Positions 9,265-17,455 of a DNA stretch of 54,170 bases are shown one piece after another. The notes beneath the pieces are model-generated. The model saw only the letters and a program-made list of their open reading frames with translations. It was not told the DNA's origin and searched no databases. Every line of letters begins with the position of its first letter. Within the stretch, counting starts at the first letter, position 1. The translations under genes and the position numbers were made by a program. The DNA is from Bacteroidaceae bacterium (GTDB lineage: Bacteria; Bacteroidota; Bacteroidia; Bacteroidales; Bacteroidaceae): assembly GCA_017524545.1 (NCBI GenBank), contig JAFXVN010000007.1:1-54170 (forward strand). Reading direction: 5' to 3'.

Positions 9265-9432
9265 ATGAAACCCGTAAACAAAAAGTGCTATGCACAGCCG
9301 GAGACTGTCAAACACGCTTCCATGAACCTTGTGCAAGGTAGTAAGCTGTACTACACCACACTGTACACCAAGCTCTACTATACCACACTGTACACCAAGC
9401 TCTACTACACTACACTGTATTACTACCATTGA
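9265..9432 (+). CDS. Putative RiPP precursor with three Tyr/Thr-rich 9-residue core repeats
   Basis: ATG 9265 to TGA 9430-9432 encodes 55 aa. The first 26 residues look like a leader: basic start MKPVNKKCY, then QPETVKHASMNLVQGS. The rest is KLYYTTLYT, KLYYTTLYT, KLYYTTLYY, then YH. From Lys27 onward, 11 of 29 residues are Tyr and 8 are Thr. The three 27-nt repeats differ mostly at synonymous third positions (CTG/CTC, TAC/TAT, ACC/ACT), which argues that the peptide sequence is what is conserved. It follows the RRE gene and precedes a kinase gene by 6 bp, within a radical SAM cluster. I infer that it is the substrate. The only Cys (residue 8) is in the leader, so thioether chemistry on the core is excluded. 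Confidence 0.8.
   Translation: MKPVNKKCYAQPETVKHASMNLVQGSKLYYTTLYTKLYYTTLYTKLYYTTLYYYH
9343..9423 (+). repeat. Three tandem 27-bp repeats encoding the core units
   Basis: The units are 9343-9369, 9370-9396 and 9397-9423, each starting AAGCT and encoding KLYYTTLY plus Thr, Thr or Tyr. Unit 1 and unit 2 differ at two synonymous sites. Unit 3 differs by several synonymous changes and one Thr-to-Tyr change at the last codon. Confidence 0.9.
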
Positions 9433-9438
9433 TTCACC

Positions 9439-10443
9439 ATGGTAGCATATTCAGCGCATGTACAGCTGTCTGATATCATTGTCCGTTTTGAGAGTGATCG
9501 GGAGCGTGATATTTGTGAACTGAAGAGTTTCTTCAAATATCACCTCATTGATACCACTGATGAGAGCGACTGTACCGTAGTGTTGAAAAGACAAGCATCC
9601 TTTCACATGCCAAAGGATGCTGAGATGCTGTGGCAATCTCTACGCCACGGCGATGCGAAACCAGCTCGAAGGTTTGGACGACGACGCGTCAGCGTCCCTT
9701 CCAAGCTCAACACAAACGGCCTCGCCTCGTGTTATTATTCACGCGCCCGCGAAGAATACTATTATGGTCTGATGCTGGATCTGTCCTGGCTTTGCTACCA
9801 CCCGTTGGAGCATACCATCTATCACATTCTTCACCAACCTCCGCAGCGGAAGAACAAGGCTGTGGGCACCGAGGTGTCTAATCCGCTCAATGCCATGCCG
9901 CTGCTGATTCACGTCATCACCACCGTCCACGGCCGCTACCTGGCCCACGGCGCTGCCGTGGCCATCGACCACAAAGCCTCGTTGTTTCTCGGCAAGAGCG
10001 GCAGCGGCAAATCCACGTTAAGCACAGATCTCGCCCGACAGAAAGCCTCGTTCATGGGCGATGACCTGGTGCTTCTGTACACGAAGGATGGTGTGCCCAT
10101 GGTTGGCTCCCTGCTGCTGCAGGCGAAACTCTATATGGACAAGGCCGACGAGAAGAGCAGTGTCGATGTCCCCGCAGAGCTGCAGACCGACTACTGCCTC
10201 TCCGCCCCTCTGGAAGCCGTATATGCCGTACAACAGAATGGTCTGCCGATGTCCTCCGTGAAGCCACGCCCTGCCACAGAACTGCTGCAGCAGCTGATGG
10301 AAGCCTCCAATGGAATGATGATGCAGTACGACCGGCAACAGTGGCTCACCACCATGTACGCCATCAGCGAGCAGACACCCTACTACCTGCTTCATTATGG
10401 TGCCCGTTCCTCACTCACCACGTCACTCCTGAAAAACCGCTAA
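9439..10443 (+). CDS. HprK-like kinase 1
   Basis: This 334-aa protein has a C-terminal HPr-kinase-like fold. LAHGAAVAI (His170) precedes the P-loop GKSGSGKST (185-193), and MGDDLVLL (Asp208, Asp209) follows, matching the His, Walker A and ADD motifs of HprK-type kinases. The N-terminal ~140 residues are unassigned. Related stand-alone kinases occur in peptide clusters; in paeninodin-type lasso pathways they phosphorylate a precursor Ser. The gene begins 6 bp after the putative precursor, so translation is probably coupled. I infer phosphorylation of Thr, Tyr or Ser in the precursor, but no other substrate can be excluded. Confidence 0.75.
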   Translation: MVAYSAHVQLSDIIVRFESDRERDICELKSFFKYHLIDTTDESDCTVVLKRQASFHMPKDAEMLWQSLRHGDAKPARRFGRRRVSVPSKLNTNGLASCYYSRAREEYYYGLMLDLSWLCYHPLEHTIYHILHQPPQRKNKAVGTEVSNPLNAMPLLIHVITTVHGRYLAHGAAVAIDHKASLFLGKSGSGKSTLSTDLARQKASFMGDDLVLLYTKDGVPMVGSLLLQAKLYMDKADEKSSVDVPAELQTDYCLSAPLEAVYAVQQNGLPMSSVKPRPATELLQQLMEASNGMMMQYDRQQWLTTMYAISEQTPYYLLHYGARSSLTTSLLKNR

Positions 10444-10447
10444 CCCT

Positions 10448-11443
10448 ATGAATTCCTCCTCTTCTTTTGTGATGCAGATTGCAAATCTCTTCATCGAGAT
10501 CTGCGGTTTCGACGACGAGGAGTCAGTCTGCTTGGAGGAATTGAAACGTGTATTTCGCTATCACGAAGTGCAGGGAACCAAAGAATTTCACCATAGGATT
10601 ATCGTTTGTAAGCCAGATAAATACAATCTTCCGTCTAAAGCAGCACCACAATGGATAGCACCATGCCTGGGCGTAGCAGGAAGGATACCCAGCCGCAGGT
10701 CTTTTCTAGCTCGCGTCTTCGATAGGATCTTTGCCCGCCACGGGGTCAGACCCCTATTTGCCGGAACCTGTAATGTCCATTGCTACCGCGATGCAAACCG
10801 CCATACGGATTACTTCATTCCCGAGTATGGGGAGTGGCGCGTAGAGCACCACGCGGAAGAGCACATCACCTACGTCTATTCCGACAAGCCGCATCTCCAG
10901 TCCGACGGTCTCCCATCGATGCTACTCAATGTCATCGGGAGCCAGTACGGTTGCTATTTGGTCTTCGCCGCCTGCGTGGCCACCGACGAAGGAGCGCTGC
11001 TGCTGACAGGCAACAGCGGTGTAGGGAAATCCACGTTGTGCATGAAATACGTTCGCCAGGGTGCCGCCTACATGGGCGATGACCTGGTGCTGCTGTATCT
11101 CGACGGCGAGCGTGCGATGGCCGGTTCCCTGCTATTCCCGCTGAAGCACTACGCCGCCGGCGACCACCTCCACAAGCAACAGATGGATCCCCTCACCCTG
11201 TCGCCACATCGCCCGCCGCTGACGGCACCGCTGAAGGCCGTCTATCTGCTGCAGCGGGGCGAGGGCGCCGTGGATTCCGCGCCCCAGCGAATGCTCGGTG
11301 GGGAGATGCTTGGCATCCTACTCAAGCGAACGAACAGAGCTAACACGAATGCCGATGCCTTTCGTTTTGTCTCAACCCTGTCCGTTATCTGTGAAACTGT
11401 TCCTTGCTACCAACTGATTTTAGGCAACCATGACGAAGGATGA
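10448..11443 (+). CDS. HprK-like kinase 2 (paralogue with altered active-site His)
   Basis: This 331-aa protein is a paralogue of the preceding gene, 4 bp downstream. It shares the P-loop GNSGVGKST (188-196), MGDDLVLLY (Asp211, Asp212) and the downstream MAGSLLFPLKHY block. The HprK-type His found as His170 in kinase 1 is Phe173 here (YLVFAACVA aligned with YLAHGAAVA). It may have changed specificity, be a regulatory partner of kinase 1, or use different chemistry. The stop overlaps the start of the next gene, indicating one operon. Confidence 0.72.
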   Translation: MNSSSSFVMQIANLFIEICGFDDEESVCLEELKRVFRYHEVQGTKEFHHRIIVCKPDKYNLPSKAAPQWIAPCLGVAGRIPSRRSFLARVFDRIFARHGVRPLFAGTCNVHCYRDANRHTDYFIPEYGEWRVEHHAEEHITYVYSDKPHLQSDGLPSMLLNVIGSQYGCYLVFAACVATDEGALLLTGNSGVGKSTLCMKYVRQGAAYMGDDLVLLYLDGERAMAGSLLFPLKHYAAGDHLHKQQMDPLTLSPHRPPLTAPLKAVYLLQRGEGAVDSAPQRMLGGEMLGILLKRTNRANTNADAFRFVSTLSVICETVPCYQLILGNHDEG

Positions 11444-12818
11444 ACTACAAGCACTGCTGACTGGCCCCGACCTCATCTTCCGTCACGCGGCCATCGATGA
11501 TGTCGTCATGTCCTTCCCAGCACATGCCGACCTCTTCTTTGCCGCCTTCCACGAGGACGGCGCGTTGGCCAAGCAGTTGGCCGACGCTGCCCAGCAATGG
11601 ATGCCAGCGCTGCGCGAGGGCTACGATGACCTGTTGCCACCCTTTGCGTCGCCGGAGCGTTATACGACGTTTCTGTCGCTGGCAGCGTCCCATACGGTCT
11701 TCCTGCGTGAGATACACAAGGATCTCGCGCAGTTGGATTGTGCCGCAGCCCAACGTGCCATCGACACCCTGTGGTATTATTTCCCCGGCCTGCGAGGCGA
11801 TTTGCAGCGCAACGCCGCCTACCCGCAGCCCGAGGAACACCGCCAGCTGATGGTCTTCGTCACGGGCCAGTGCAACCTGCATTGTCCCTATTGCTTCTCC
11901 AAGGAGCTGCAGCGGTCCTCCATCTCTCAGACGGACATGCTCCGCATCCTGGCGTGGGCCGAGCGCTGCCATGTGCAGTCGCTGCTGCCGTGCGGCGGCG
12001 AGCCGCTGTTGTATGAGCACATGGATTGGCTCATGCGTGAGGTGGCAGCGCGCGGTCTGAAGATGTACTTCGCCACCAACCTGAGCGTTCCCCTGCCGGA
12101 GGCGATGCTGAGTAGCTGCCACGACGCCATCGGCCAGCTCCACGTGCATCTGACCGACGAGCTCTTCCGCAACCCGTCGCTGCTGTCTACGTTCCTCCAT
12201 AACCTACAGCTTTGTCGCGAGCATGGCATCGACATCATCCTGCGCGGCAACGTCTATGGCGGCGAGGCGCAGCAGCCCTACGACGAATGGTTCGGCATGG
12301 CCAAGGACTACGGCCTCGAAGCCCTCAACGTGGCCCTCACGATTCCCAGCCACACGGGCAGCAACCGCTTCGTCTCCTTCGAGGCGATGCAGGCGCTGAC
12401 GCCGCAGCTCCGCTACGTCTGGGAGCAGGGCCGCGAGCGCGATATCCGCGTCTCCATCGCCAAGCCCCTGCCGCTGTGCCTGTTCCCCGAGGAGATGGCC
12501 CTCGACATTCTCCGCCACGACTACAACGCCAGCTACTGCAATGTCGGCGAGGACAGCGGAATGCATAACCTGTCGCTATCTACCGACCTGCGCTTCTCGC
12601 CCTGCCTGGGCGTGGATGAGCCCAGCGTGCCGTTCGCCGACGACCTCTCGTGGGACACGCTCCGTAGCGTCTTCAGCCCCGCCGTCCGCGCGTTACAGTC
12701 GCAGCCGCTATTTGAGCGCTGCCAAGGCTGCTTCCTGTACCACCGCCGGCTCTGTCAGGGGGCGTGCCTGTCGTATAAACAAACCAGCAGAAATGGAGGT
12801 GTGCCATGCGCAGGATAA
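11430..12818 (+). CDS. Radical SAM/SPASM-type enzyme with extra N-terminal domain (rSAM 3)
   Basis: This 462-aa protein has an N-terminal helical region of about 140 residues of unknown type, then QCNLHCPYC (Cys148, Cys152, Cys155), LPCGGEPLLYE, and a Cys-rich end with YCNVGEDSG, RFSPCLGV and CQGCFLYHRRLCQGAC. The C-terminal pattern is that of SPASM auxiliary-cluster domains in peptide-modifying enzymes. The N-terminal extension may take the place of a recognition domain. The start overlaps the kinase 2 stop by 14 bp and the end overlaps rSAM 4 by 13 bp, so the genes are tightly coupled. GC is higher than at the cluster's 5' end. Confidence 0.85.
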   Translation: MTKDELQALLTGPDLIFRHAAIDDVVMSFPAHADLFFAAFHEDGALAKQLADAAQQWMPALREGYDDLLPPFASPERYTTFLSLAASHTVFLREIHKDLAQLDCAAAQRAIDTLWYYFPGLRGDLQRNAAYPQPEEHRQLMVFVTGQCNLHCPYCFSKELQRSSISQTDMLRILAWAERCHVQSLLPCGGEPLLYEHMDWLMREVAARGLKMYFATNLSVPLPEAMLSSCHDAIGQLHVHLTDELFRNPSLLSTFLHNLQLCREHGIDIILRGNVYGGEAQQPYDEWFGMAKDYGLEALNVALTIPSHTGSNRFVSFEAMQALTPQLRYVWEQGRERDIRVSIAKPLPLCLFPEEMALDILRHDYNASYCNVGEDSGMHNLSLSTDLRFSPCLGVDEPSVPFADDLSWDTLRSVFSPAVRALQSQPLFERCQGCFLYHRRLCQGACLSYKQTSRNGGVPCAG

Positions 12819-13825
12819 ATGACATCGTCCGTCGGTGGTGCCGCTCGCTGGACCGCAAATACCTGCGGCCGGGCTATGAGCCGCACCTGCCTGACCAGAT
12901 CAATATCGAGACGGCCAGCGTCTGCAACCTGCGCTGCTCCTGCTGTCCCCACGGCGCCGCCCGCAGTGCCATGCGCAAGCCGGGAATCATGAGCGTGGAG
13001 ACCTTCCGCCGCGTGCTCGACCATCTCGACATCCCCCTCAAGCACGCCTATCTGCACATGCATGGCGAGCCGTTCCTGAACCCCAACCTCCCGACCTTTG
13101 TGGAGGAGCTGACACAGCGGCAGATCACCGTCAGCCTCTACAGCAACTGCACTGCGGCCGACGAGGACAAGCTGAAGGCCATCCTGCCCCTGCGCCACGT
13201 CACCATGAACTTCTCCGCCGACCTGCTCGGACAGCAATACTACGAGTCCATCCGCGTAGGGGCACGCTACAGCGACACCCTCGACAAGCTGGACATCGTC
13301 AACGCCCTGTTCGCCCGCCACAACAGGTTCTTCAACATCACCATCGTCACCGACAGCGCCTTCGCCCCCCACGCCGACGATCTCTACGACCACTGCCAGC
13401 GCCTCTTCACACGCTATACCCAGCTCAACGGCATCCTTCTCGGCAGTCGTTTTCCTTGGCCACGTCTGCCATGGACAGGCAACCTCACCAACCATCTCTC
13501 AAAGGAGCGCCAGCGATGCAACCACGCCTTCGAAGGCCTCAGCATCCTATGGAACGGCAATGCCACGATGTGCAGCTTCGACTACACCGGCGAGTGTGTC
13601 GTGGGTTCCCTGCTCGACGCCACCTACACCCAAGTCTTCAACAACCCCGCCGCACGCCGCTTCCGCGCCCTCCACTGGCGACACCGCGACACCGCGCTCC
13701 CGCTCTGCAACGACTGCCTGCTGGACCGCTATGTGCCGTCGTCCGTGAAGCTGCATAGGGCGGGATTCCTCAAACAAGACAGACATGAAACCCAACAAAT
13801 CATCCAATCCCTCTTCCGGCATTGA
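12806..13825 (+). CDS. Radical SAM enzyme with SPASM-like C-terminus (rSAM 4)
   Basis: This 339-aa protein has VCNLRCSCC (Cys40, Cys44, Cys47; an additional Cys at 46) and LHMHGEPFLNP, a variant of GGEP with His-Gly. The C-terminal part has RCNHAFEGLSILWNGNATMC followed by a Cys pair (CNDC), as in SPASM enzymes. It is more distant from rSAM 1 and 2 and closer to general SPASM enzymes that act on peptides or small molecules. It overlaps both neighbours (rSAM 3 and the ABC exporter). A tailoring role on the peptide is inferred from this operon position. Confidence 0.82.
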   Translation: MRRINDIVRRWCRSLDRKYLRPGYEPHLPDQINIETASVCNLRCSCCPHGAARSAMRKPGIMSVETFRRVLDHLDIPLKHAYLHMHGEPFLNPNLPTFVEELTQRQITVSLYSNCTAADEDKLKAILPLRHVTMNFSADLLGQQYYESIRVGARYSDTLDKLDIVNALFARHNRFFNITIVTDSAFAPHADDLYDHCQRLFTRYTQLNGILLGSRFPWPRLPWTGNLTNHLSKERQRCNHAFEGLSILWNGNATMCSFDYTGECVVGSLLDATYTQVFNNPAARRFRALHWRHRDTALPLCNDCLLDRYVPSSVKLHRAGFLKQDRHETQQIIQSLFRH

Positions 13826-15500
13826 CAAGCTGTCCCTCGAGAGCCTCCTCCGCGAGTGGGGCATCCTGAAGTTCGCGTGGCAGATGGCCGAGCGCTACCA
13901 CCTACCCCTCTTCGTGGTGATGGTGCTGGAGATCCTCATCGGCATCCTCCCCGCCCTCGCCATCTACCTCTTCCAGGACGCCGTCAGCGGAGCCGGCCAC
14001 GATATCCTCAGCCTCGTCACCAAGGAGAACTTCATCTATATCATCCTCTTCCTCTTCGTCTATCTCCTGCTACAGAAGGGCATCAGCATCATCACCACCT
14101 ACGCCATCATCGATGTGGAGTACAATATCCGCATGCGCTACCTCTCCAAGATCATCGCCCTCTCCATCGAAGATATCTCCAAGAACCTGGACAGCCGCTC
14201 GGCCTTCAGTATGACGCGCGAGACCTCTATGACCAGCGGCCTCATCCCTATGGTCTACCGCTCCTTCTTGCAGGCTCCCGTGGCCATCGTCTCAGCCATC
14301 ATACTACTCCTCGTCATCTCACCCCGAATGCTCGCCGTTGTCACGGTCATGATGGTTGTCATTGTCAGCATCAGCTTGCTGCTACGCAGCCGTCTAAAGC
14401 AGTTCCACCGCGAGCAGTTCGATGCCACAAGTTCCCTTCTGCAGTATTTCAACGAATGGCTCTCGGGTCACCGTATCTTCCAGGTTTATGGCGCTGAGGG
14501 TTTCTACCAGCAGAAGATGACCTCCGCTTTCGACCAGATTGCCGATGTCAGCCGCCGCCACAAGCTATACAGCACCGCACAATCCATCCTCGTGGAGATC
14601 CTCACCTATGTCGCCGTCATCCTCTTCATTGTCTTCCTGGCCGACGGCCACGGCAGTATCTACATCGGCATCGTCATCTCCTTCCCTGCCATGATTCTCC
14701 TCATCCGCGGCGAGATCCTCAAGCTCGTCGGCGGCTACCAGCAGCTGGCCAACACCGAGAGCTCCATCTCCCGCCTCCAGCTCGTCCTGCAGATGCCAGA
14801 GCCTACGGACACAGGCTTCGAATGGAACGAACAAATCACTGCCGTAGACCTCCGCGACCTCTCCTATGCCTACGACGCGCAGGCGCCCATCCTCAGCCAT
14901 GCCAACCTACAGCTCGCACAAGGGCGTCTCAACGTCCTCACTGGTCCCAACGGCACCGGCAAGAGCACCACCATCAACCTCATCCTCGGTCTCTTCCGCC
15001 CACAGGAAGGAGCCGTCCTCTACAACGGCAAGGACATCCGCGACTACACCACCGCCACTCTTCTCTCCCAGTTCGCCATCGTCGAACAGGAACCTTTTGT
15101 TTTCCAAGGCACCCTCCTCGACAACATCACCCTCGGGCGCGACATCAATGAGGACACCATCCGCCGCTACCTCCATGACTTCGCCCTCGACTACCTCATG
15201 AACGATAACGGCGACCTTTCCCTAAAGATAGGTGCCAAAGGCCGCGCGCTCTCCTCCGGCGAAAAACAACGTCTAGCGCTCATACGCGCCCTCGCAGGCA
15301 GTCCCTCCGTCATCATCCTCGACGAGCCGACCAGCAACATCGACTACGCCTCCTCGGCCCTCATCCATAGTGTGATGCACAACCTCTCCGCCCACCATCT
15401 GGTCATCTGCGTCAGCCACGATCCAGCTATCACCGCCGACAATGATGCCAACACCTTCCATATAGAACATGGAAATTACCTACAACGCCACGCCCTCTGA
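13785..15500 (+). CDS. ABC exporter, fused membrane and ATPase domains, no peptidase domain
   Basis: This 571-aa protein has about six transmembrane helices between residues 35 and 330 and an ATPase domain after about 345. The ATPase shows Walker A GPNGTGKSTT (near 386), the Q-loop region VEQEPFVFQGT, the signature LSSGEKQRLAL and Walker B VIILDEPTSNID. It is a half-transporter that should work as a dimer. There is no N-terminal C39 peptidase, so leader removal must be done by another protein. The start lies inside the end of rSAM 4. Export of the modified peptide is the likely role. Confidence 0.88.
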   Translation: MKPNKSSNPSSGIDKLSLESLLREWGILKFAWQMAERYHLPLFVVMVLEILIGILPALAIYLFQDAVSGAGHDILSLVTKENFIYIILFLFVYLLLQKGISIITTYAIIDVEYNIRMRYLSKIIALSIEDISKNLDSRSAFSMTRETSMTSGLIPMVYRSFLQAPVAIVSAIILLLVISPRMLAVVTVMMVVIVSISLLLRSRLKQFHREQFDATSSLLQYFNEWLSGHRIFQVYGAEGFYQQKMTSAFDQIADVSRRHKLYSTAQSILVEILTYVAVILFIVFLADGHGSIYIGIVISFPAMILLIRGEILKLVGGYQQLANTESSISRLQLVLQMPEPTDTGFEWNEQITAVDLRDLSYAYDAQAPILSHANLQLAQGRLNVLTGPNGTGKSTTINLILGLFRPQEGAVLYNGKDIRDYTTATLLSQFAIVEQEPFVFQGTLLDNITLGRDINEDTIRRYLHDFALDYLMNDNGDLSLKIGAKGRALSSGEKQRLALIRALAGSPSVIILDEPTSNIDYASSALIHSVMHNLSAHHLVICVSHDPAITADNDANTFHIEHGNYLQRHAL

Positions 15501-15894
15501 CCTCCAGCAACAAGTGCATGCAACGCTCCTCCTCAAGACCTTCGACGCCCTCTGTGCCAAAGCCTGTAGACGTTTCACGCTCATGCCTTTGAAAAGGATC
15601 GACCTCGTCCACAGCTTCTATGCCGACACACTCGACCGCGAGTTCAAGGACTTCGACCAGCTCGTCCTGCCAACGAAACACACCACAGACTTTGTGACCA
15701 TGTTGCCACAAAACGGCTATCGACCCGAGTTCGCCTTTCCCATTGACCCAGTAGCCTTGGCCGAAAAGCTGATGGCCCCCAAACTCTCGTCCTCCTATTC
15801 TATGTGCATCTGTGCTTATGACTTCCTTCGGCCTGCTGCTGCACACGGCGCAATACCATATCGTTTCCACCGTCCATTGCTGTTAGCCCTATGA
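15469..15894 (+). CDS. Truncated NTP_transf_5-like protein
   Basis: This 141-aa protein resembles the first ~110 residues of the nucleotidyltransferase-like gene at 17456. MPLKRIDLVHSFYADTLDRE aligns with PLKGIDLLQTIYSERLDRP, and KDFDQ aligns with RDIDI. The acidic pair is kept but the Gly before Ile-Asp is Arg, and the remaining two thirds of the family domain are missing. The last 30 residues look unrelated, which suggests a frameshift or a fusion. It overlaps the ABC exporter end by 32 bp and the next gene by 4 bp. It may be a decayed copy or a small binding protein. Confidence 0.5.
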   Translation: MEITYNATPSDLQQQVHATLLLKTFDALCAKACRRFTLMPLKRIDLVHSFYADTLDREFKDFDQLVLPTKHTTDFVTMLPQNGYRPEFAFPIDPVALAEKLMAPKLSSSYSMCICAYDFLRPAAAHGAIPYRFHRPLLLAL

Positions 15895-16760
15895 AACATC
15901 GTATTGTTTGTTGCTGTATCTTTTTCGCAGCAGTCATCGCAGCCGTGACCTTATCTTCGTGTAAGGATGACAATGAGCCCCCAAAGCCCTACGAGGTACA
16001 ATACACCGACAACGCCATCCTCTTCACTGTCCGAGGAGCCACTTTCACGATGATTCGTGTGGAAGGCGGCACTTTCGAGATGGGTGCCACCAACGAACAG
16101 GGCCTTGACGACCCCGACAACAACGAATATCCCGTACACACGGTCACCCTCTCCTCTTTTTACATCTGCCAGACCGAGGTGACACAAGCGCTGTGGCAAG
16201 CCGTGATGAACGAGAACCCCTCTTTAATTCATGGCAAAAAAACATTACCTGTGGATTGCGTCAAATGGGACATGTGCCAGAACTTCATCGCCACCCTCAA
16301 CGAGATCCTGGAAAACCAGTTTGAATTCCGAATGCCCACCGAAGCCGAATGGGAGTTCGCGGCCCGTGGCGGAAACCATAGCCAAGGCTACAAATACGCG
16401 GGCAGCAATCGTGTGGACGAAGTGGCGTGGTATGATGCCAACTCCGATGCCAAGACACACCCCGTAGCCTCGAATAAACCCAACGAACTTGGGCTCTACG
16501 ATATGAGCGGTAACCTCTGGGAGTGGTGCTACGACTGGCAAGGATACTACCAGCCCTCCCCACAAACCAATCCCGACGGTCCCGACGAAGGCACACATCA
16601 TGTCATGCGCGGTGGCAGCTGGACCTATGATGCCACCTTCTGCCGTGTCAGCCGCCGTAATTATCTCTCCAGCGTCATCCGTGCCTCCAACTGTGGGCTA
16701 CGTCTCGCAATGACTTTTGACAGTCGTATTTTCATTGATTTGGATAGCTTATCTCAATAA
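15891..16760 (+). CDS. Lipoprotein with SUMF1/FGE-sulfatase-like domain
   Basis: The 289-aa product has a signal peptide with lipobox LSSC (Cys at about 24) and then a complete SUMF1-type domain: RVEGGTFEMGAT, TEVTQALWQAVM, FRMPTEAEWEFAARGG, NELGLYDMSGNLWEWCYDW, VMRGGSW and NCGLRLA. True formylglycine-generating enzymes need two C-terminal Cys; only a single Cys (DATFCRVSRR) lies in that region, so classic activity is doubtful. Many Bacteroidota have such lipoproteins of unknown role. It is coupled to the preceding gene by a 4-bp overlap, so it is probably in the cluster's transcript and acts outside the cytoplasm. Confidence 0.8.
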   Translation: MKHRIVCCCIFFAAVIAAVTLSSCKDDNEPPKPYEVQYTDNAILFTVRGATFTMIRVEGGTFEMGATNEQGLDDPDNNEYPVHTVTLSSFYICQTEVTQALWQAVMNENPSLIHGKKTLPVDCVKWDMCQNFIATLNEILENQFEFRMPTEAEWEFAARGGNHSQGYKYAGSNRVDEVAWYDANSDAKTHPVASNKPNELGLYDMSGNLWEWCYDWQGYYQPSPQTNPDGPDEGTHHVMRGGSWTYDATFCRVSRRNYLSSVIRASNCGLRLAMTFDSRIFIDLDSLSQ

Positions 16761-16785
16761 GCATTTGAGGTCATTCGCGCTTGGA

Positions 16786-17330
16786 TTATGCTGTATGTAA
16801 CCTGCGAAGTCGGATTTTTACTTGTCGTTGATTGCAAAAGGGGCTTAATATGAGTTGTTGCAGGTGTAGATGTTCAGCACATGGTGTCTGCCGGTGTTTT
16901 TGAGTACTTTGACCAGCTGGCTGTTCAGCTTCGAGGCCGTGTTGAAGTCGTAACACTTTCCAGTGTCGGAGGTATAGGCTGTGTTGGCTGTGGACAGCTG
17001 GGAAATCCCCCTCATGATGGTGTCTGAGCTGCATGTGCGCAGAGTGGGATGAAGCGAGAGATGGGGCATCAGGTGACTCATCACATCCTCCACACAGCCA
17101 CCACCACAGATGTAGACGCTTGACAACGCACCCGCAATCTCGCTGTACTGATAGTCGTATGACGTACAACGGAGACCCAGCACTTTGGCGATAACGGAGC
17201 CGACGTAACAGGAAAAAAGCTCTCTCTCATGAAAAATTCACGCAAAAGGAGTGATTTTCTCAGATTTTATGCTTACCTTTGCCTTGTCTTTGATAATTTT
17301 TACTTGTCTTGAAACGCAGCACTAAGATAA
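16786..17330 (-). mobile_element. Decayed, internally deleted IS1380-type insertion sequence
   Basis: On the minus strand, conceptual translation from about 17300 reads AKVSIKSEKITPF, a stop, then ELFSCYVGSVIAKVLGLRCT and SDTGKCYDFNTASKLN, the N-terminal part of an IS1380-type transposase. After VLKNTGR it switches to HHVLNIYTCNNSY and a stop, resembling the transposase C-terminus. So the catalytic middle is deleted and the frame is broken. Terminal inverted repeats could not be defined with confidence. It splits the first part of the cluster from the NTP_transf_5 and Stealth genes. The rest of the 16761-17455 gap shows no gene. Confidence 0.65.
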
Positions 17331-17455
17331 GTGAAAAATCTGACATGACAAAATCCATGGCAACTTTTTGTTACCCAGGAATTTACAAAGAAAGTTAAAC
17401 TAAAGTGCTGCGGATTTTAGGGAGAAATAATATCCTTATCAGTTTTTATACAATA

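Noticed and set aside
9343-9423. CRISPR-like or minisatellite reading of the three 27-bp repeats
   Set aside because: There are no spacers; units are contiguous, in frame, and differ mostly at silent sites.
9241-9429. Minus-strand open frame with VQCGVVELG-like repeats opposite the precursor
   Set aside because: It is the antisense image of the tandem repeats; third-position variation is synonymous only on the plus strand, and cluster genes are all on the plus strand.
7024-13825. Sactipeptide or ranthipeptide pathway
   Set aside because: The precursor core has no Cys, so thioether cross-links to the core cannot form.
6701-15500. Lasso-peptide cluster
   Set aside because: B2-like, RRE-like and kinase genes fit, but no asparagine-synthetase-like cyclase is present and the precursor core has no lasso-type acceptor pattern.
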